A stretch of 5,838 nt of DNA from Prevotellaceae bacterium. Lineage in GTDB: Bacteria; Bacteroidota; Bacteroidia; Bacteroidales; UBA932. The stretch is from contig JAIRUB010000085.1 of the NCBI GenBank assembly GCA_031254635.1, positions 1 to 5,838 of the forward strand, in the 5' to 3' direction. The position numbers were made by a program, and so were the translations under genes. Below, piece by piece: positions 1 to 5,503 of the stretch. A model generated the notes under the pieces. The model worked only from the letters and a program-made list of their open reading frames with translations. It was not told where the DNA came from and made no database searches. Every line of letters starts with the position of its first letter. Position 1 is the stretch's first letter.

Positions 1-10
1 CTTCCGATCT
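1..10. other. Probable Illumina adapter remnant at the contig edge
   Basis: The first ten bases, CTTCCGATCT, are identical to the 3' end of the TruSeq adapter; read on the minus strand they are AGATCGGAAG, the usual adapter read-through start. They sit exactly at the window edge, where an untrimmed adapter would end up in an assembly. The reading frame of the TamB-like gene continues through them, so residues 221-223 (Asp-Arg-Lys) of that partial protein are probably artificial. A chance match is possible but unlikely at this exact position. Confidence 0.75.
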
Positions 11-669
11 CCGCTTTTTTCAAAAAAATTTAGATTTTTTATACTGAAGAAAATAGTATCATTTTGTATTCTCAGATTGCGCCCGTCAACATTGATTTTA
101 CTTAGTGCTATATCTTTAAAATCAATAACTGCAGAATCGGGGTTAAGGGTGGAATTCCATAGATTCCGATAAGTAAACCGAAAATTCGACAAGGCTACAT
201 TTTTCACTAATAATCGTAGCCCAGGCCCTTTGTTCTTTACAGTATCGGGTACTACCTGACTTTTTGGAAGTTCTTGTAACACCTCTTTGATATTATTGCT
301 TGTTGGCCCATCATACAGGTTAAAAACCCCATCATATAAATTTACGGAAGACAAGGAAAGCCGCTGTCCGGAGATACTGTAATACGAAAGCCTTACTGAT
401 GCATATTTCACGTAGAGCAGGGTGTCACCATGAATATCACTTACATATATATCATTTATAAGCAATTTATTGAAAAATGCAAAATGTACAGCGCCTACCG
501 ATATCGTAGATTGAGGCAATTGTTTTTGTATGGAATTGGTTATCTGCCGTACTACAAAAGTCTGTATTGCGGGGATTTGTATAATAAAATACAAGCCAAG
601 CATCAGCACAAAGAGGACTATAGAGGTAATTATAACCGTCTTTCGTAATATATGGAGTAGCCTTCGCAT
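1..669 (-). CDS. TamB/AsmA-like translocation and assembly module protein, N-terminal part
   Basis: This is an open frame of 223 codons that starts at ATG 667-669 and runs off the left edge without a stop. Residues 1-10 are basic (MRRLLHILRK), and about 11-31 form one hydrophobic segment, which suggests an inner-membrane anchor with the rest in the periplasm. The following pattern, IPAIQTFVVRQIT near 32-44, then SVGAVHFAFFNKLLINDIYV near 57-76 and DIHGDTLLYV near 78-87, is typical of the N-terminus of Bacteroidota TamB-like (DUF490) proteins. These are usually well over 1,000 residues long, with a beta-helical groove thought to move phospholipid or assist outer-membrane protein assembly. An in-frame TAA lies 12 codons upstream and no earlier ATG follows it, so this start is well supported. 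The gene is transcribed away from tsaD. The last three codons are probably adapter sequence. An AsmA-like paralogue is the main alternative, since the C-terminal TamB domain is not visible. Confidence 0.82.
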   Translation of the reverse strand, partial: MRRLLHILRKTVIITSIVLFVLMLGLYFIIQIPAIQTFVVRQITNSIQKQLPQSTISVGAVHFAFFNKLLINDIYVSDIHGDTLLYVKYASVRLSYYSISGQRLSLSSVNLYDGVFNLYDGPTSNNIKEVLQELPKSQVVPDTVKNKGPGLRLLVKNVALSNFRFTYRNLWNSTLNPDSAVIDFKDIALSKINVDGRNLRIQNDTIFFSIKNLNFFEKSGDRK

Positions 670-697
670 TAATCCGGAAAAAATATAGAATAACTTA

Positions 698-705
698 CAA
701 AGTTA
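698..705 (-). promoter_or_regulatory. Candidate -7 box for the TamB-like gene
   Basis: The minus strand reads TAACTTTG, a full match to the Bacteroidota TAnnTTTG -7 element. It lies 28 nt upstream of the ATG, allowing a short leader. No clear -33 TTG is seen at the usual distance, so the call rests on one box and its position. Confidence 0.55.
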
Positions 706-716
706 GTTTTTTTTTG

Positions 717-724
717 TATTTTTG
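717..724 (+). promoter_or_regulatory. Candidate -7 box for tsaD
   Basis: The plus strand reads TATTTTTG, matching TAnnTTTG. Transcription would start a few bases downstream, near 728-732, which leaves a leader of about 15 nt before ATG 746. The alternative TTG start codon at 722 overlaps this box, which argues against it. The box lies in a T-rich run, so a chance match is more likely than usual, and no clear -33 TTG is present. Confidence 0.5.
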
Positions 725-745
725 TGGTGTTTATTTAGAAAAAAG

Positions 746-1774
746 ATGCAAAAAAAGGGAGTTATCATCTTGGGCATAGAGTCGTCGTGCGACGATACTT
801 CGGCAGCGGTACTGCACGATGGCTGCCTGCTGTCGAATGTGTTGGCCAATCAGGAGGTACACCGGGTGTATGGCGGAGTGATTCCCGAATTGGCTTCGCG
901 CGCCCATCAACAAAACATCATTCCGGTGGTGCAGCGGGCATTGGAATTGGCCGAAGTGTCGGTTGAAGCCATCGACGCTATAGCCTTTACCCGTGGGCCA
1001 GGATTGCTGGGCTCGCTGTTGGTTGGGACTTCTTTCGCCAAAGGCTTGTCGATATCCACCGGGAAACCTTTAGTAGAGGTGAATCATCTACAAGGCCACA
1101 TTCTTTCCCACTTTATAGATGTACCGGAAAAACAACTTCCGCACCCTGCCTTTCCTTTTCTGTGTTTGTTGGTTTCGGGAGGACACACGCAGATTATCGT
1201 AGTAAATTCGCCGCTTCAATTTGAAATTATCGGAAATACTACCGACGATGCGGCAGGCGAGGCTTTTGACAAATGCGCCAAAGTGATGAGCTTGCCTTAC
1301 CCAGGTGGGCCAGTAATTGATAAGTTAGCAGCTGAAGGAAACCCTTTAGCCTTTCGTTTTGCCAAACCTCGCGTTGGCGGACTAAATTACAGTTTTAGTG
1401 GTTTGAAGACTTCTTTTCTTTATTTTCTGCGCGACCGCTTAGCAGAAGACGCCGATTTCATTGCCAAAAATAAGACCGACCTTTGTGCTTCGTTGCAACA
1501 TACAATCATTGACATACTCTTGGGCAACCTTATTTCAGCTGTAGAACAAACGGGTATTTGTGAGGTAGCTATAGCCGGCGGCGTTTCCGCCAATTCGGGC
1601 TTGCGCAACCGGATGATAGCGGAACGAGACAAGCGAGGCTGGAATGTCTATATTCCCGAATTCCGCTTTACTACCGACAACGCAGCTATGATAGCCATTA
1701 CCGGACATTACAAATTCTTAGAAGGCCTAACCGCATCAATGGATGTTGTGCCTATGACAAGGAGTGCGCAATGA
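746..1774 (+). CDS. tsaD: tRNA N6-adenosine threonylcarbamoyltransferase TsaD
   Basis: TsaD (formerly Gcp/YgjD) transfers the threonylcarbamoyl group from threonylcarbamoyl-AMP to A37 of ANN-decoding tRNAs, acting in the cytoplasm with TsaB and TsaE. From ATG 746 the product has 342 residues, normal for the family. Visible motifs are the ASKHA nucleotide-binding start GIESSCDDTSAAVL (10-23), the metal-binding NHLQGH with His114 and His118, SGGHTQ (144-149), DDAAGEAFDK (167-176), the NYSFSGLKT segment (214-222), AGGVSANSGLR (277-287) and the third metal ligand Asp311 in FTTDNAAM. An in-frame TTG at 722 would add eight residues, but it overlaps the putative promoter and precedes the conserved N-terminus; ATG 746 follows an A-rich stretch typical of Bacteroidota leaders. 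The gene is divergent from the TamB-like gene and convergent with the tRNA-Arg gene. The last four bases overlap an intergenic repeat word. Confidence 0.97.
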   Translation: MQKKGVIILGIESSCDDTSAAVLHDGCLLSNVLANQEVHRVYGGVIPELASRAHQQNIIPVVQRALELAEVSVEAIDAIAFTRGPGLLGSLLVGTSFAKGLSISTGKPLVEVNHLQGHILSHFIDVPEKQLPHPAFPFLCLLVSGGHTQIIVVNSPLQFEIIGNTTDDAAGEAFDKCAKVMSLPYPGGPVIDKLAAEGNPLAFRFAKPRVGGLNYSFSGLKTSFLYFLRDRLAEDADFIAKNKTDLCASLQHTIIDILLGNLISAVEQTGICEVAIAGGVSANSGLRNRMIAERDKRGWNVYIPEFRFTTDNAAMIAITGHYKFLEGLTASMDVVPMTRSAQ

Positions 1775-1804
1775 ACAATGGTGAAGGATGGAGAGGTAAA
1801 ACCA
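1771..1804. repeat. Degenerate intergenic repeat, copy 1
   Basis: ATGAACAAT (1771-1779) is followed 15 nt later by GGTAAAACCA (1795-1804). The same two words, in the same order and strand, recur at 5398-5428 with a 10-nt spacer and one extra A. A third shared word, ATTGATGATT, lies at 1831-1840 here and 5387-5396 there. This looks like a decayed dispersed repeat. It overlaps the tsaD stop codon (1772-1774). The remainder of the gap to 1853 shows no gene and no convincing terminator. Confidence 0.45.
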
Positions 1805-1853
1805 CTTGCCGTAACGCAAAATAAAAAACTATTGATGATTAAGAGATGAGTTG

Positions 1854-1925
1854 TAGCCCCGGGCAGAATCGAACTGCCATCTAAAGTTTAGGAAACTTCC
1901 ATTCTATCCGTTGAACTACGGGGCC
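1854..1925 (-). tRNA. tRNA-Arg, anticodon CCU
   Basis: The minus strand folds as a complete 72-nt cloverleaf. The acceptor stem is GGCCCCG paired with CGGGGCT, with a G1-U72 wobble. It is followed by T8-A9, a D-stem GTTC/GAAT, an anticodon stem GAAGT/ACTTT around the loop TTCCTAA (anticodon CCT in DNA, reading AGG codons), a 4-nt variable loop, and a T-arm GGCAG-TTCGATT-CTGCC. The discriminator base is A, and the next bases are CAA, so CCA is not encoded and must be added by the CCA enzyme. The 5' end lies four bases after the fabH stop on the same strand, so the tRNA is probably processed from the DUF177-rpmF-plsX-fabH transcript. Confidence 0.95.
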
Positions 1926-1929
1926 AAGT

Positions 1930-2919
1930 CTAATACGCCCATTTATAGTAATGCGCTCCCCAGGTAAAACCTGCGCCAAAGGCGGCAAAAATTAGTATAT
2001 CTCCCTTTTTGAACGTCTTTTCAAAATCCATGAGCACTAAGGGAATTGATACTGCTGAGGTGTTACCATATTTGGCTATATTAATCAATACCTTCTCATC
2101 AGCAAGGCCCATACGTTTACCGGTGGCATCAATAATACGAAGATTGGCTTGATGAGGTATCAAGTATGCGATATCATTCGCTGTAAGTTGGTGCTTTTCC
2201 ATCATTTCGGCAGCCGTATCGGCCATATTGCTTACAGCATATTTGAATACCTGTTTGCCGTCCTGATAAACACAATGTTCACGATTGGTTATAGTTTCTT
2301 CCGTAGGCGGATAACAAGAGCCGCCTGCTTTCTGGTAAAGGAACTTGCGGCCAATACCGTCAACATGCAAAATATCGTCAATCAAACCCAAGCCTTCCAC
2401 ATTAGGCTCTATGAGCATAGCAACAGCTGCATCGCCAAAGAGCGGACAGGTATTACGGTCGGTATAATCGGTTATTGCCGACATTTTTTCAGCAGCTACA
2501 AGAATGGCTTTTTTTGCACGTTCTGTTTCAATAAATTGAGCAACTGTTGAAAAACTAAACAAAAAACCTGAACATCCTGCATTAATATCATAACCCCAAG
2601 CATTGAGAATACCTGTTTTATCGCAAATAATGTTAGAAGTTGCCGGAAACGGATGGTCGGGAGTTACCGTGCAGCAAAGTAACATATCAATATCTTCGGG
2701 CTTCGTATTGGTTTTGCGAAGCAACTCTTCTACTGCCCTTGCGCCCATATATGAGGTGCCTTCATGTTCGGCCTTCAATATGCGGCGTTCCTTAATACCT
2801 GTGCGAGTGACAATCCACTCGTCATTGGTATCAACCATATGCGATAACTCTTCGTTAGTTAATATATATTCCGGCACATAGCCGGCAACGGCGGTGATAG
2901 CAGCAGTTATTTTTGCCAT
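1930..2919 (-). CDS. fabH: Beta-ketoacyl-ACP synthase III FabH
   Basis: FabH condenses an acyl-CoA primer, usually acetyl-CoA or a branched starter, with malonyl-ACP and so begins type II fatty acid synthesis in the cytoplasm. The protein has 329 residues, the usual size. The thiolase-fold catalytic triad is visible: Cys116 in DINAGCSGF, His256 in IPHQANLR and Asn286 in KYGNTSA. The N-terminal DTNDEWIVTRTGIKERR (30-46) and the C-terminal GAGFTWGAHYYKW are family signatures. ATG 2917-2919 begins two bases after the plsX stop, so translation is probably coupled. Which starter unit it prefers cannot be read from the sequence; Bacteroidota make many branched-chain fatty acids, so a branched primer is plausible. 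The tRNA-Arg gene follows after four bases. Confidence 0.97.
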   Translation of the reverse strand: MAKITAAITAVAGYVPEYILTNEELSHMVDTNDEWIVTRTGIKERRILKAEHEGTSYMGARAVEELLRKTNTKPEDIDMLLCCTVTPDHPFPATSNIICDKTGILNAWGYDINAGCSGFLFSFSTVAQFIETERAKKAILVAAEKMSAITDYTDRNTCPLFGDAAVAMLIEPNVEGLGLIDDILHVDGIGRKFLYQKAGGSCYPPTEETITNREHCVYQDGKQVFKYAVSNMADTAAEMMEKHQLTANDIAYLIPHQANLRIIDATGKRMGLADEKVLINIAKYGNTSAVSIPLVLMDFEKTFKKGDILIFAAFGAGFTWGAHYYKWAY

Positions 2920-2921
2920 GG

Positions 2922-3869
2922 TTACTTGTCTAACGCTTCAGCAATTTTATCAACCAAGCGGATTTTTACCGCATATTCTGTTTGCAGAATCATGTTTTCT
3001 ACAGCTTTGGGCGAAGAAATTCCATGTCCTATAATAACGGGAGCATTTACACCGAGTACCGGCGTGCCACCATGGAGTTCGTAGTTGAAGCGATTAAAAT
3101 ATTCGTTATCTATACCTTGTTTTTTTGTTAACACATACATAGCTTCGGCCTGTTTCAATACTACATTGCCTACAAATCCGTCGGTCACAACGACATCAGC
3201 TATTTCTCCCGAGAAGATGTGATTGGCTTCAATATTGCCGACAAAATTGAAATCAGGTGTATCTTGCATAATCTTGAAAACTTCTCTAGTAAGCAAGTTG
3301 CCCTTTTCTTCTTCTTCGCCTATATTGAGCAAAGCAACACGCGGGTTGTCTAAGCCCATCATGTGCTTAGCATAAATTGAACCGAGTAATCCGTATTGAT
3401 ACAATACGTCGGGTTTACAGTCCACATTAAGTCCCACATCTAACAATAAAGCTGTTTTTCCGTTCACTAAAGGATATACACTGGAAATAGCCGGACGTAT
3501 AATGCCGGGAATAGCTTTTACAGTATATATTACGCCTGCCAGCATAGCTCCTGTATTACCGGCGCTGGCAAAACCATCAATTCGGCACTTGGCGAGGGCA
3601 TGAAACCCCACGCTGATGCTGGAGTCGGGCTTTTGTTGAAAAGCCTTGGCCGGATGGTCGCCCATGCCAATAATCTGAGAGGTGTGTACAATTTCAAATT
3701 TAGCAGCATCAAAGCCTGCTTCTGTACATTCAACTTCTATTCGACTACGATCGCCAAATAGTATCAACCGCGTTTGGGGTTGTATGCGCGTATAGGCCTG
3801 AATCGCTCCAAGAACAATATTCTTTGGGGCGAAATCGCCACCCATCGCGTCAATTCCTATTCTAACCAT
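2922..3869 (-). CDS. plsX: Phosphate acyltransferase PlsX
   Basis: PlsX converts acyl-ACP and phosphate to acyl-phosphate, the acyl donor used by PlsY to acylate glycerol-3-phosphate in phospholipid synthesis. It is a peripheral membrane enzyme. The product has 315 residues, close to the family norm. Family landmarks are GIDAMGGDFAP (5-15), GMGDHPAKA (68-76), the SAGNTGAMLAG region (102-112), LLLDVGLNVDCKPD (141-154), LLNIGEEEEKGN (180-191), VTDGFVGNVVLK (228-239) and a C-terminal GHGISSPKAVENMI (281-294). It sits 23 nt after rpmF and 2 nt before fabH, the classic order in bacteria. The ATG at 3867-3869 directly starts the conserved first strand, so no alternative start is needed. Confidence 0.97.
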   Translation of the reverse strand: MVRIGIDAMGGDFAPKNIVLGAIQAYTRIQPQTRLILFGDRSRIEVECTEAGFDAAKFEIVHTSQIIGMGDHPAKAFQQKPDSSISVGFHALAKCRIDGFASAGNTGAMLAGVIYTVKAIPGIIRPAISSVYPLVNGKTALLLDVGLNVDCKPDVLYQYGLLGSIYAKHMMGLDNPRVALLNIGEEEEKGNLLTREVFKIMQDTPDFNFVGNIEANHIFSGEIADVVVTDGFVGNVVLKQAEAMYVLTKKQGIDNEYFNRFNYELHGGTPVLGVNAPVIIGHGISSPKAVENMILQTEYAVKIRLVDKIAEALDK

Positions 3870-3892
3870 AGGAAAATGTTTTTAAAAATTAA

Positions 3893-4075
3893 TTAAGCGC
3901 TTGCTTTGTCAATCATCAAACGACCGCGATAAAAGCCGCATTCGGGGCATACGCGGTGATAAAGTACAGCCGAACCGCAATTAGAGCAGTTCGCCAAGGT
4001 AGGTAAGTCTAATTTGTCGTGCGTCCGACGTTTGTCGCGGCGTTGTTTCGAGATTTTGTGTTTCGGATGAGCCAT
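3893..4075 (-). CDS. rpmF: Large ribosomal subunit protein bL32
   Basis: This 60-residue basic protein is bL32 of the 50S subunit. The N-terminus MAHPKHKISKQRRDKRR is the usual RNA-binding start. Two CxxC pairs, Cys30/Cys33 and Cys43/Cys46, form a zinc ribbon, so this is the zinc-containing (C+) form. Zinc-independent paralogues replace these cysteines in some bacteria; none is visible here. The gene lies between DUF177 (31 nt upstream) and plsX (23 nt downstream), the standard arrangement, and is probably cotranscribed with both. Confidence 0.97.
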   Translation of the reverse strand: MAHPKHKISKQRRDKRRTHDKLDLPTLANCSNCGSAVLYHRVCPECGFYRGRLMIDKASA

Positions 4076-4106
4076 TTTATTTTAGTTTTTTATTGTTTAC
4101 ATGTTA

Positions 4107-4565
4107 TTAATTCACCATGAAATTTTGCAATTTTTTCATCATTTCGGGATTGCATTGCCCCTCTGGATGAATGCGCTGAAGCGGCAGGGATACACAGATG
4201 CTGTCATAAATATATTGCGACAAATCTATTTCTCCTTCAGAAGGGTCAAGTACGAGCAAGTCATCAGCAGGATTTGAATCCTCTTCTTTTCCGAAGCGAA
4301 CGGCTAATTCACCATTTGTACTCGCCGGTAAAATCAGATTGTCTAAACAACGGTCGCAATCAAGAGCCACCGTGCCGGTAATATTAATTGTAATTTGCAT
4401 GCACGAGGACTGTTTATCCAATAAGACCTCAATAATGAGGTTACCATGTTCTATTTCAGAGCCTTCAAACAATTGAAAGAACGCATCGCCTATTTCAAAC
4501 CTGAATGAATGTTCACCGTTTGAAAGGCCTTTAAATCTTATTATACAATCACTTACGTTTTTCAT
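4107..4565 (-). CDS. DUF177 (YceD-family) ribosome-associated protein, short form
   Basis: This 152-residue protein belongs to the DUF177/YceD family, which is almost always encoded just before rpmF and is implicated in 23S rRNA or 50S assembly (in plants DUF177 proteins act on 23S rRNA processing). The CxxC pair Cys70/Cys73 in LDCDRCLD, the acidic stretch near 94-113, the IDLSQYIYDSICVSLPLQRIH segment and Cys138 in GQCNPEM are family features. Many homologues continue past this point with an acidic linker and a DPRW-like C-terminal motif; here the frame stops at residue 152, and the 31 nt before rpmF leave no room for such a tail. ATG 4563-4565 is the first codon of the unit and has a TAnnTTTG box just upstream. 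Function is inferred from family and context. Confidence 0.88.
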   Translation of the reverse strand: MKNVSDCIIRFKGLSNGEHSFRFEIGDAFFQLFEGSEIEHGNLIIEVLLDKQSSCMQITINITGTVALDCDRCLDNLILPASTNGELAVRFGKEEDSNPADDLLVLDPSEGEIDLSQYIYDSICVSLPLQRIHPEGQCNPEMMKKLQNFMVN

Positions 4566-4583
4566 AGACGTAAAAATGGGCTA

Positions 4584-4591
4584 CAAAGATA
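4584..4591 (-). promoter_or_regulatory. Candidate -7 box for the DUF177-rpmF-plsX-fabH-tRNA unit
   Basis: The minus strand reads TATCTTTG, a full match to TAnnTTTG, 18 nt upstream of the DUF177 ATG, so the leader would be only about 10-14 nt. It is the only such box seen between ridA and the first gene of the unit. No clear -33 TTG is visible; the upstream stretch is T-rich. Confidence 0.6.
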
Positions 4592-4622
4592 CTAAAAAAA
4601 TAGAGAAATGAAAAAAATCCAC

Positions 4623-4630
4623 TACCTTTG
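4623..4630 (+). promoter_or_regulatory. Candidate -7 box for ridA
   Basis: TACCTTTG matches TAnnTTTG and lies 28 nt before the ridA ATG. Its last three bases overlap the left arm of the TTGTACAT/ATGTACAA inverted repeat, so a protein bound there would block RNA polymerase. No -33 TTG is seen. Confidence 0.6.
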
Positions 4631-4656
4631 TACATGTAGAACTTAAAAATGTACAA
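4628..4656. promoter_or_regulatory. Inverted repeat, candidate operator or leader hairpin before ridA
   Basis: TTGTACAT (4628-4635) and ATGTACAA (4649-4656) form a perfect 8-bp inverted repeat with a 13-nt spacer. Each arm contains the palindrome TGTACA, at 4629-4634 and 4650-4655, so the two hexamers are 21 bp apart, about two helical turns. The left arm overlaps the -7 box and the right arm ends two bases before the ATG. A dimeric repressor site is one reading; an RNA hairpin is less likely, because transcription would start inside or just after the left arm. Confidence 0.45.
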
Positions 4657-4658
4657 TT

Positions 4659-5036
4659 ATGAAACAAATTATTACCAGCCCCCATGCACCTAAAGCTGTT
4701 GGCCCTTACAGTCAAGCAGTAGAGGCGAATGGGACCTTGTATGTATCAGGGCAACTGCCGTTAAATCCCGAAACAGGAAAAATTGTGGAAGGCGCTGTAA
4801 AAGAGCAATCTATACAATGTTTGCACAATATTGGCGAAATATTGGCAGCAGCCAACTACAATTTTACGAATGTGGTGAAATCGACAGTTTTATTAGCTAA
4901 TATGAACGATTTTGCAGCTATGAATGAGGTATATGCTTCTTTTTATAAGGAGCCTTATCCTGCCAGAGTGTGTTATCAGGTAGCCAAACTGCCGATGGGC
5001 GCATTAGTCGAAATTGAGACTATCGCCGTTAAATAA
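4659..5036 (+). CDS. ridA: RidA family reactive intermediate/imine deaminase
   Basis: RidA (YjgF/YER057c/UK114) hydrolyses reactive enamine/imine intermediates such as 2-aminoacrylate, released by PLP enzymes including threonine/serine dehydratase, and so protects PLP enzymes in the cytoplasm. The protein has 125 residues, typical for the trimeric family. Key features are the N-terminal APKAVGPYSQAV (10-21) with Tyr17, VSGQLPLNPETG (29-40) with Gly31, PARVCYQVAKLP (101-112) carrying the catalytic-type Arg103, and Glu120 in VEIETIAVK. The presence of Arg103 supports true RidA activity rather than one of the Rid subfamilies without it. The gene is divergent from the DUF177 unit, has its own TAnnTTTG box and lies 32 nt before the DUF3467 gene, with which it is probably cotranscribed. 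Confidence 0.95.
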   Translation: MKQIITSPHAPKAVGPYSQAVEANGTLYVSGQLPLNPETGKIVEGAVKEQSIQCLHNIGEILAAANYNFTNVVKSTVLLANMNDFAAMNEVYASFYKEPYPARVCYQVAKLPMGALVEIETIAVK

Positions 5037-5068
5037 TCTGATTATAAAACATAAAAATAACCATAGCT

Positions 5069-5377
5069 ATGGAACAAAAAAATGAAATTAACATTGAATT
5101 GAAAGAAGAAATGGCGCAGGGAACTTATGCTAACTTAGCAGTAATTTCTCATTCGCCCAGTGAATTTGTAATTGATTTTGTGCGTATTATGCCCGGCATG
5201 CCTAAAGCTCAGGTGAAAAGCCGCATTATTCTTACGCCCGAACATGCTAAACGTTTGCAGAATGCCTTGCAGGAGAACATCAAGAAATATGAAGATGTTT
5301 TCGGTAATATTAAGATAAAAGACGGTGGTATGCCGCCAATCCCGATGACTTTCGGTACTGGTACAGCACAAGCGTAA
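5069..5377 (+). CDS. DUF3467 domain protein
   Basis: This 102-residue protein matches the DUF3467 pattern well known in Bacteroidota: GTYANLAVISHSPSEFVIDFVRIMPGMPKA (residues 18-47), VKSRIILTPEHAKRLQNALQENIKKYE (49-75), then FGNIK and a proline- and glycine-rich tail. There is no signal peptide or membrane segment, so it is likely cytoplasmic. The function of the family is not known to me; the fold is probably a small beta-sheet with one helix, judging from alternating hydrophobic residues followed by the helical PEHAKRLQNALQENIKKY. It follows ridA by 32 nt on the same strand with no TAnnTTTG box in between, so a shared transcript is likely, but this does not establish a shared role. ATG 5069 follows an A-rich leader. 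Confidence 0.88.
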   Translation: MEQKNEINIELKEEMAQGTYANLAVISHSPSEFVIDFVRIMPGMPKAQVKSRIILTPEHAKRLQNALQENIKKYEDVFGNIKIKDGGMPPIPMTFGTGTAQA

Positions 5378-5381
5378 ATAT

Positions 5382-5503
5382 TTATGATTGATGATTGATG
5401 AACAATAAACGGTACAAGGTAAAAACCAATTTAAAAATTCAAAAATTTAATATCTCGTTTAGCGCTTTACGATAAATCTACAATCATAACTCATAACTCA
5501 TAA
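5382..5503. repeat. Long imperfect inverted repeat with 7-bp periodic arms
   Basis: The left arm, 5382-5401, carries ATGA every 7 bp (ATGATTG twice, then ATGA). The right arm, 5484-5503, is TCATAAC in tandem. The right arm reverse-complemented matches the left at 16 of 20 positions, including a perfect TTATGA at the start. The 82-nt spacer holds an AT-rich stretch with two AAAAATT words. The pair could form an imperfect hairpin in RNA or be the ends of a small decayed element. No gene is seen between 5378 and 5512, and no TAnnTTTG box for etfB. Confidence 0.5.
5398..5428. repeat. Degenerate intergenic repeat, copy 2
   Basis: ATGAACAAT (5398-5406) followed by GGTAAAAACCA (5418-5428) repeats the words found at 1771-1804 after tsaD, in the same order. 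ATTGATGATT at 5387-5396 is a third shared word. This suggests two diverged copies of one dispersed intergenic sequence. Confidence 0.45.

Noticed and set aside
430..648. A 72-codon plus-strand open frame antisense to the TamB-like gene
   Set aside because: It is rich in Tyr, Ile and Lys without a recognisable motif, and the minus-strand frame gives a continuous, clearly recognisable TamB-like N-terminus over the same bases.
722..745. Longer tsaD from TTG 722
   Set aside because: The TTG is part of the putative -7 box, and the eight added residues (including WCLF) do not fit the normal TsaD N-terminus; ATG 746 has an A-rich leader.
1805..1850. Possible terminator between tsaD and the tRNA gene
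   Set aside because: The only stem found is TTGC/GCAA around CGTAAC, four base pairs, followed by a broken A/T run; too weak to call an intrinsic terminator on either strand.
1854..1925. tRNA-Arg considered as an attachment site for a mobile element
   Set aside because: The tRNA is complete, no integrase lies beside it, and no second copy of its 3' end was noticed in the window.
2149..2550. A 133-codon plus-strand open frame inside fabH
   Set aside because: It lies wholly antisense to fabH, whose catalytic motifs are intact; the translation shows no family pattern, and no promoter box or leader precedes it.
5429..5452. AT-rich words with two AAAAATT copies before etfB, considered as an integration site or promoter
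   Set aside because: Low-complexity AT sequence with no TAnnTTTG box, no integrase nearby and no flanking duplication; best seen as part of the intergenic repeat region.
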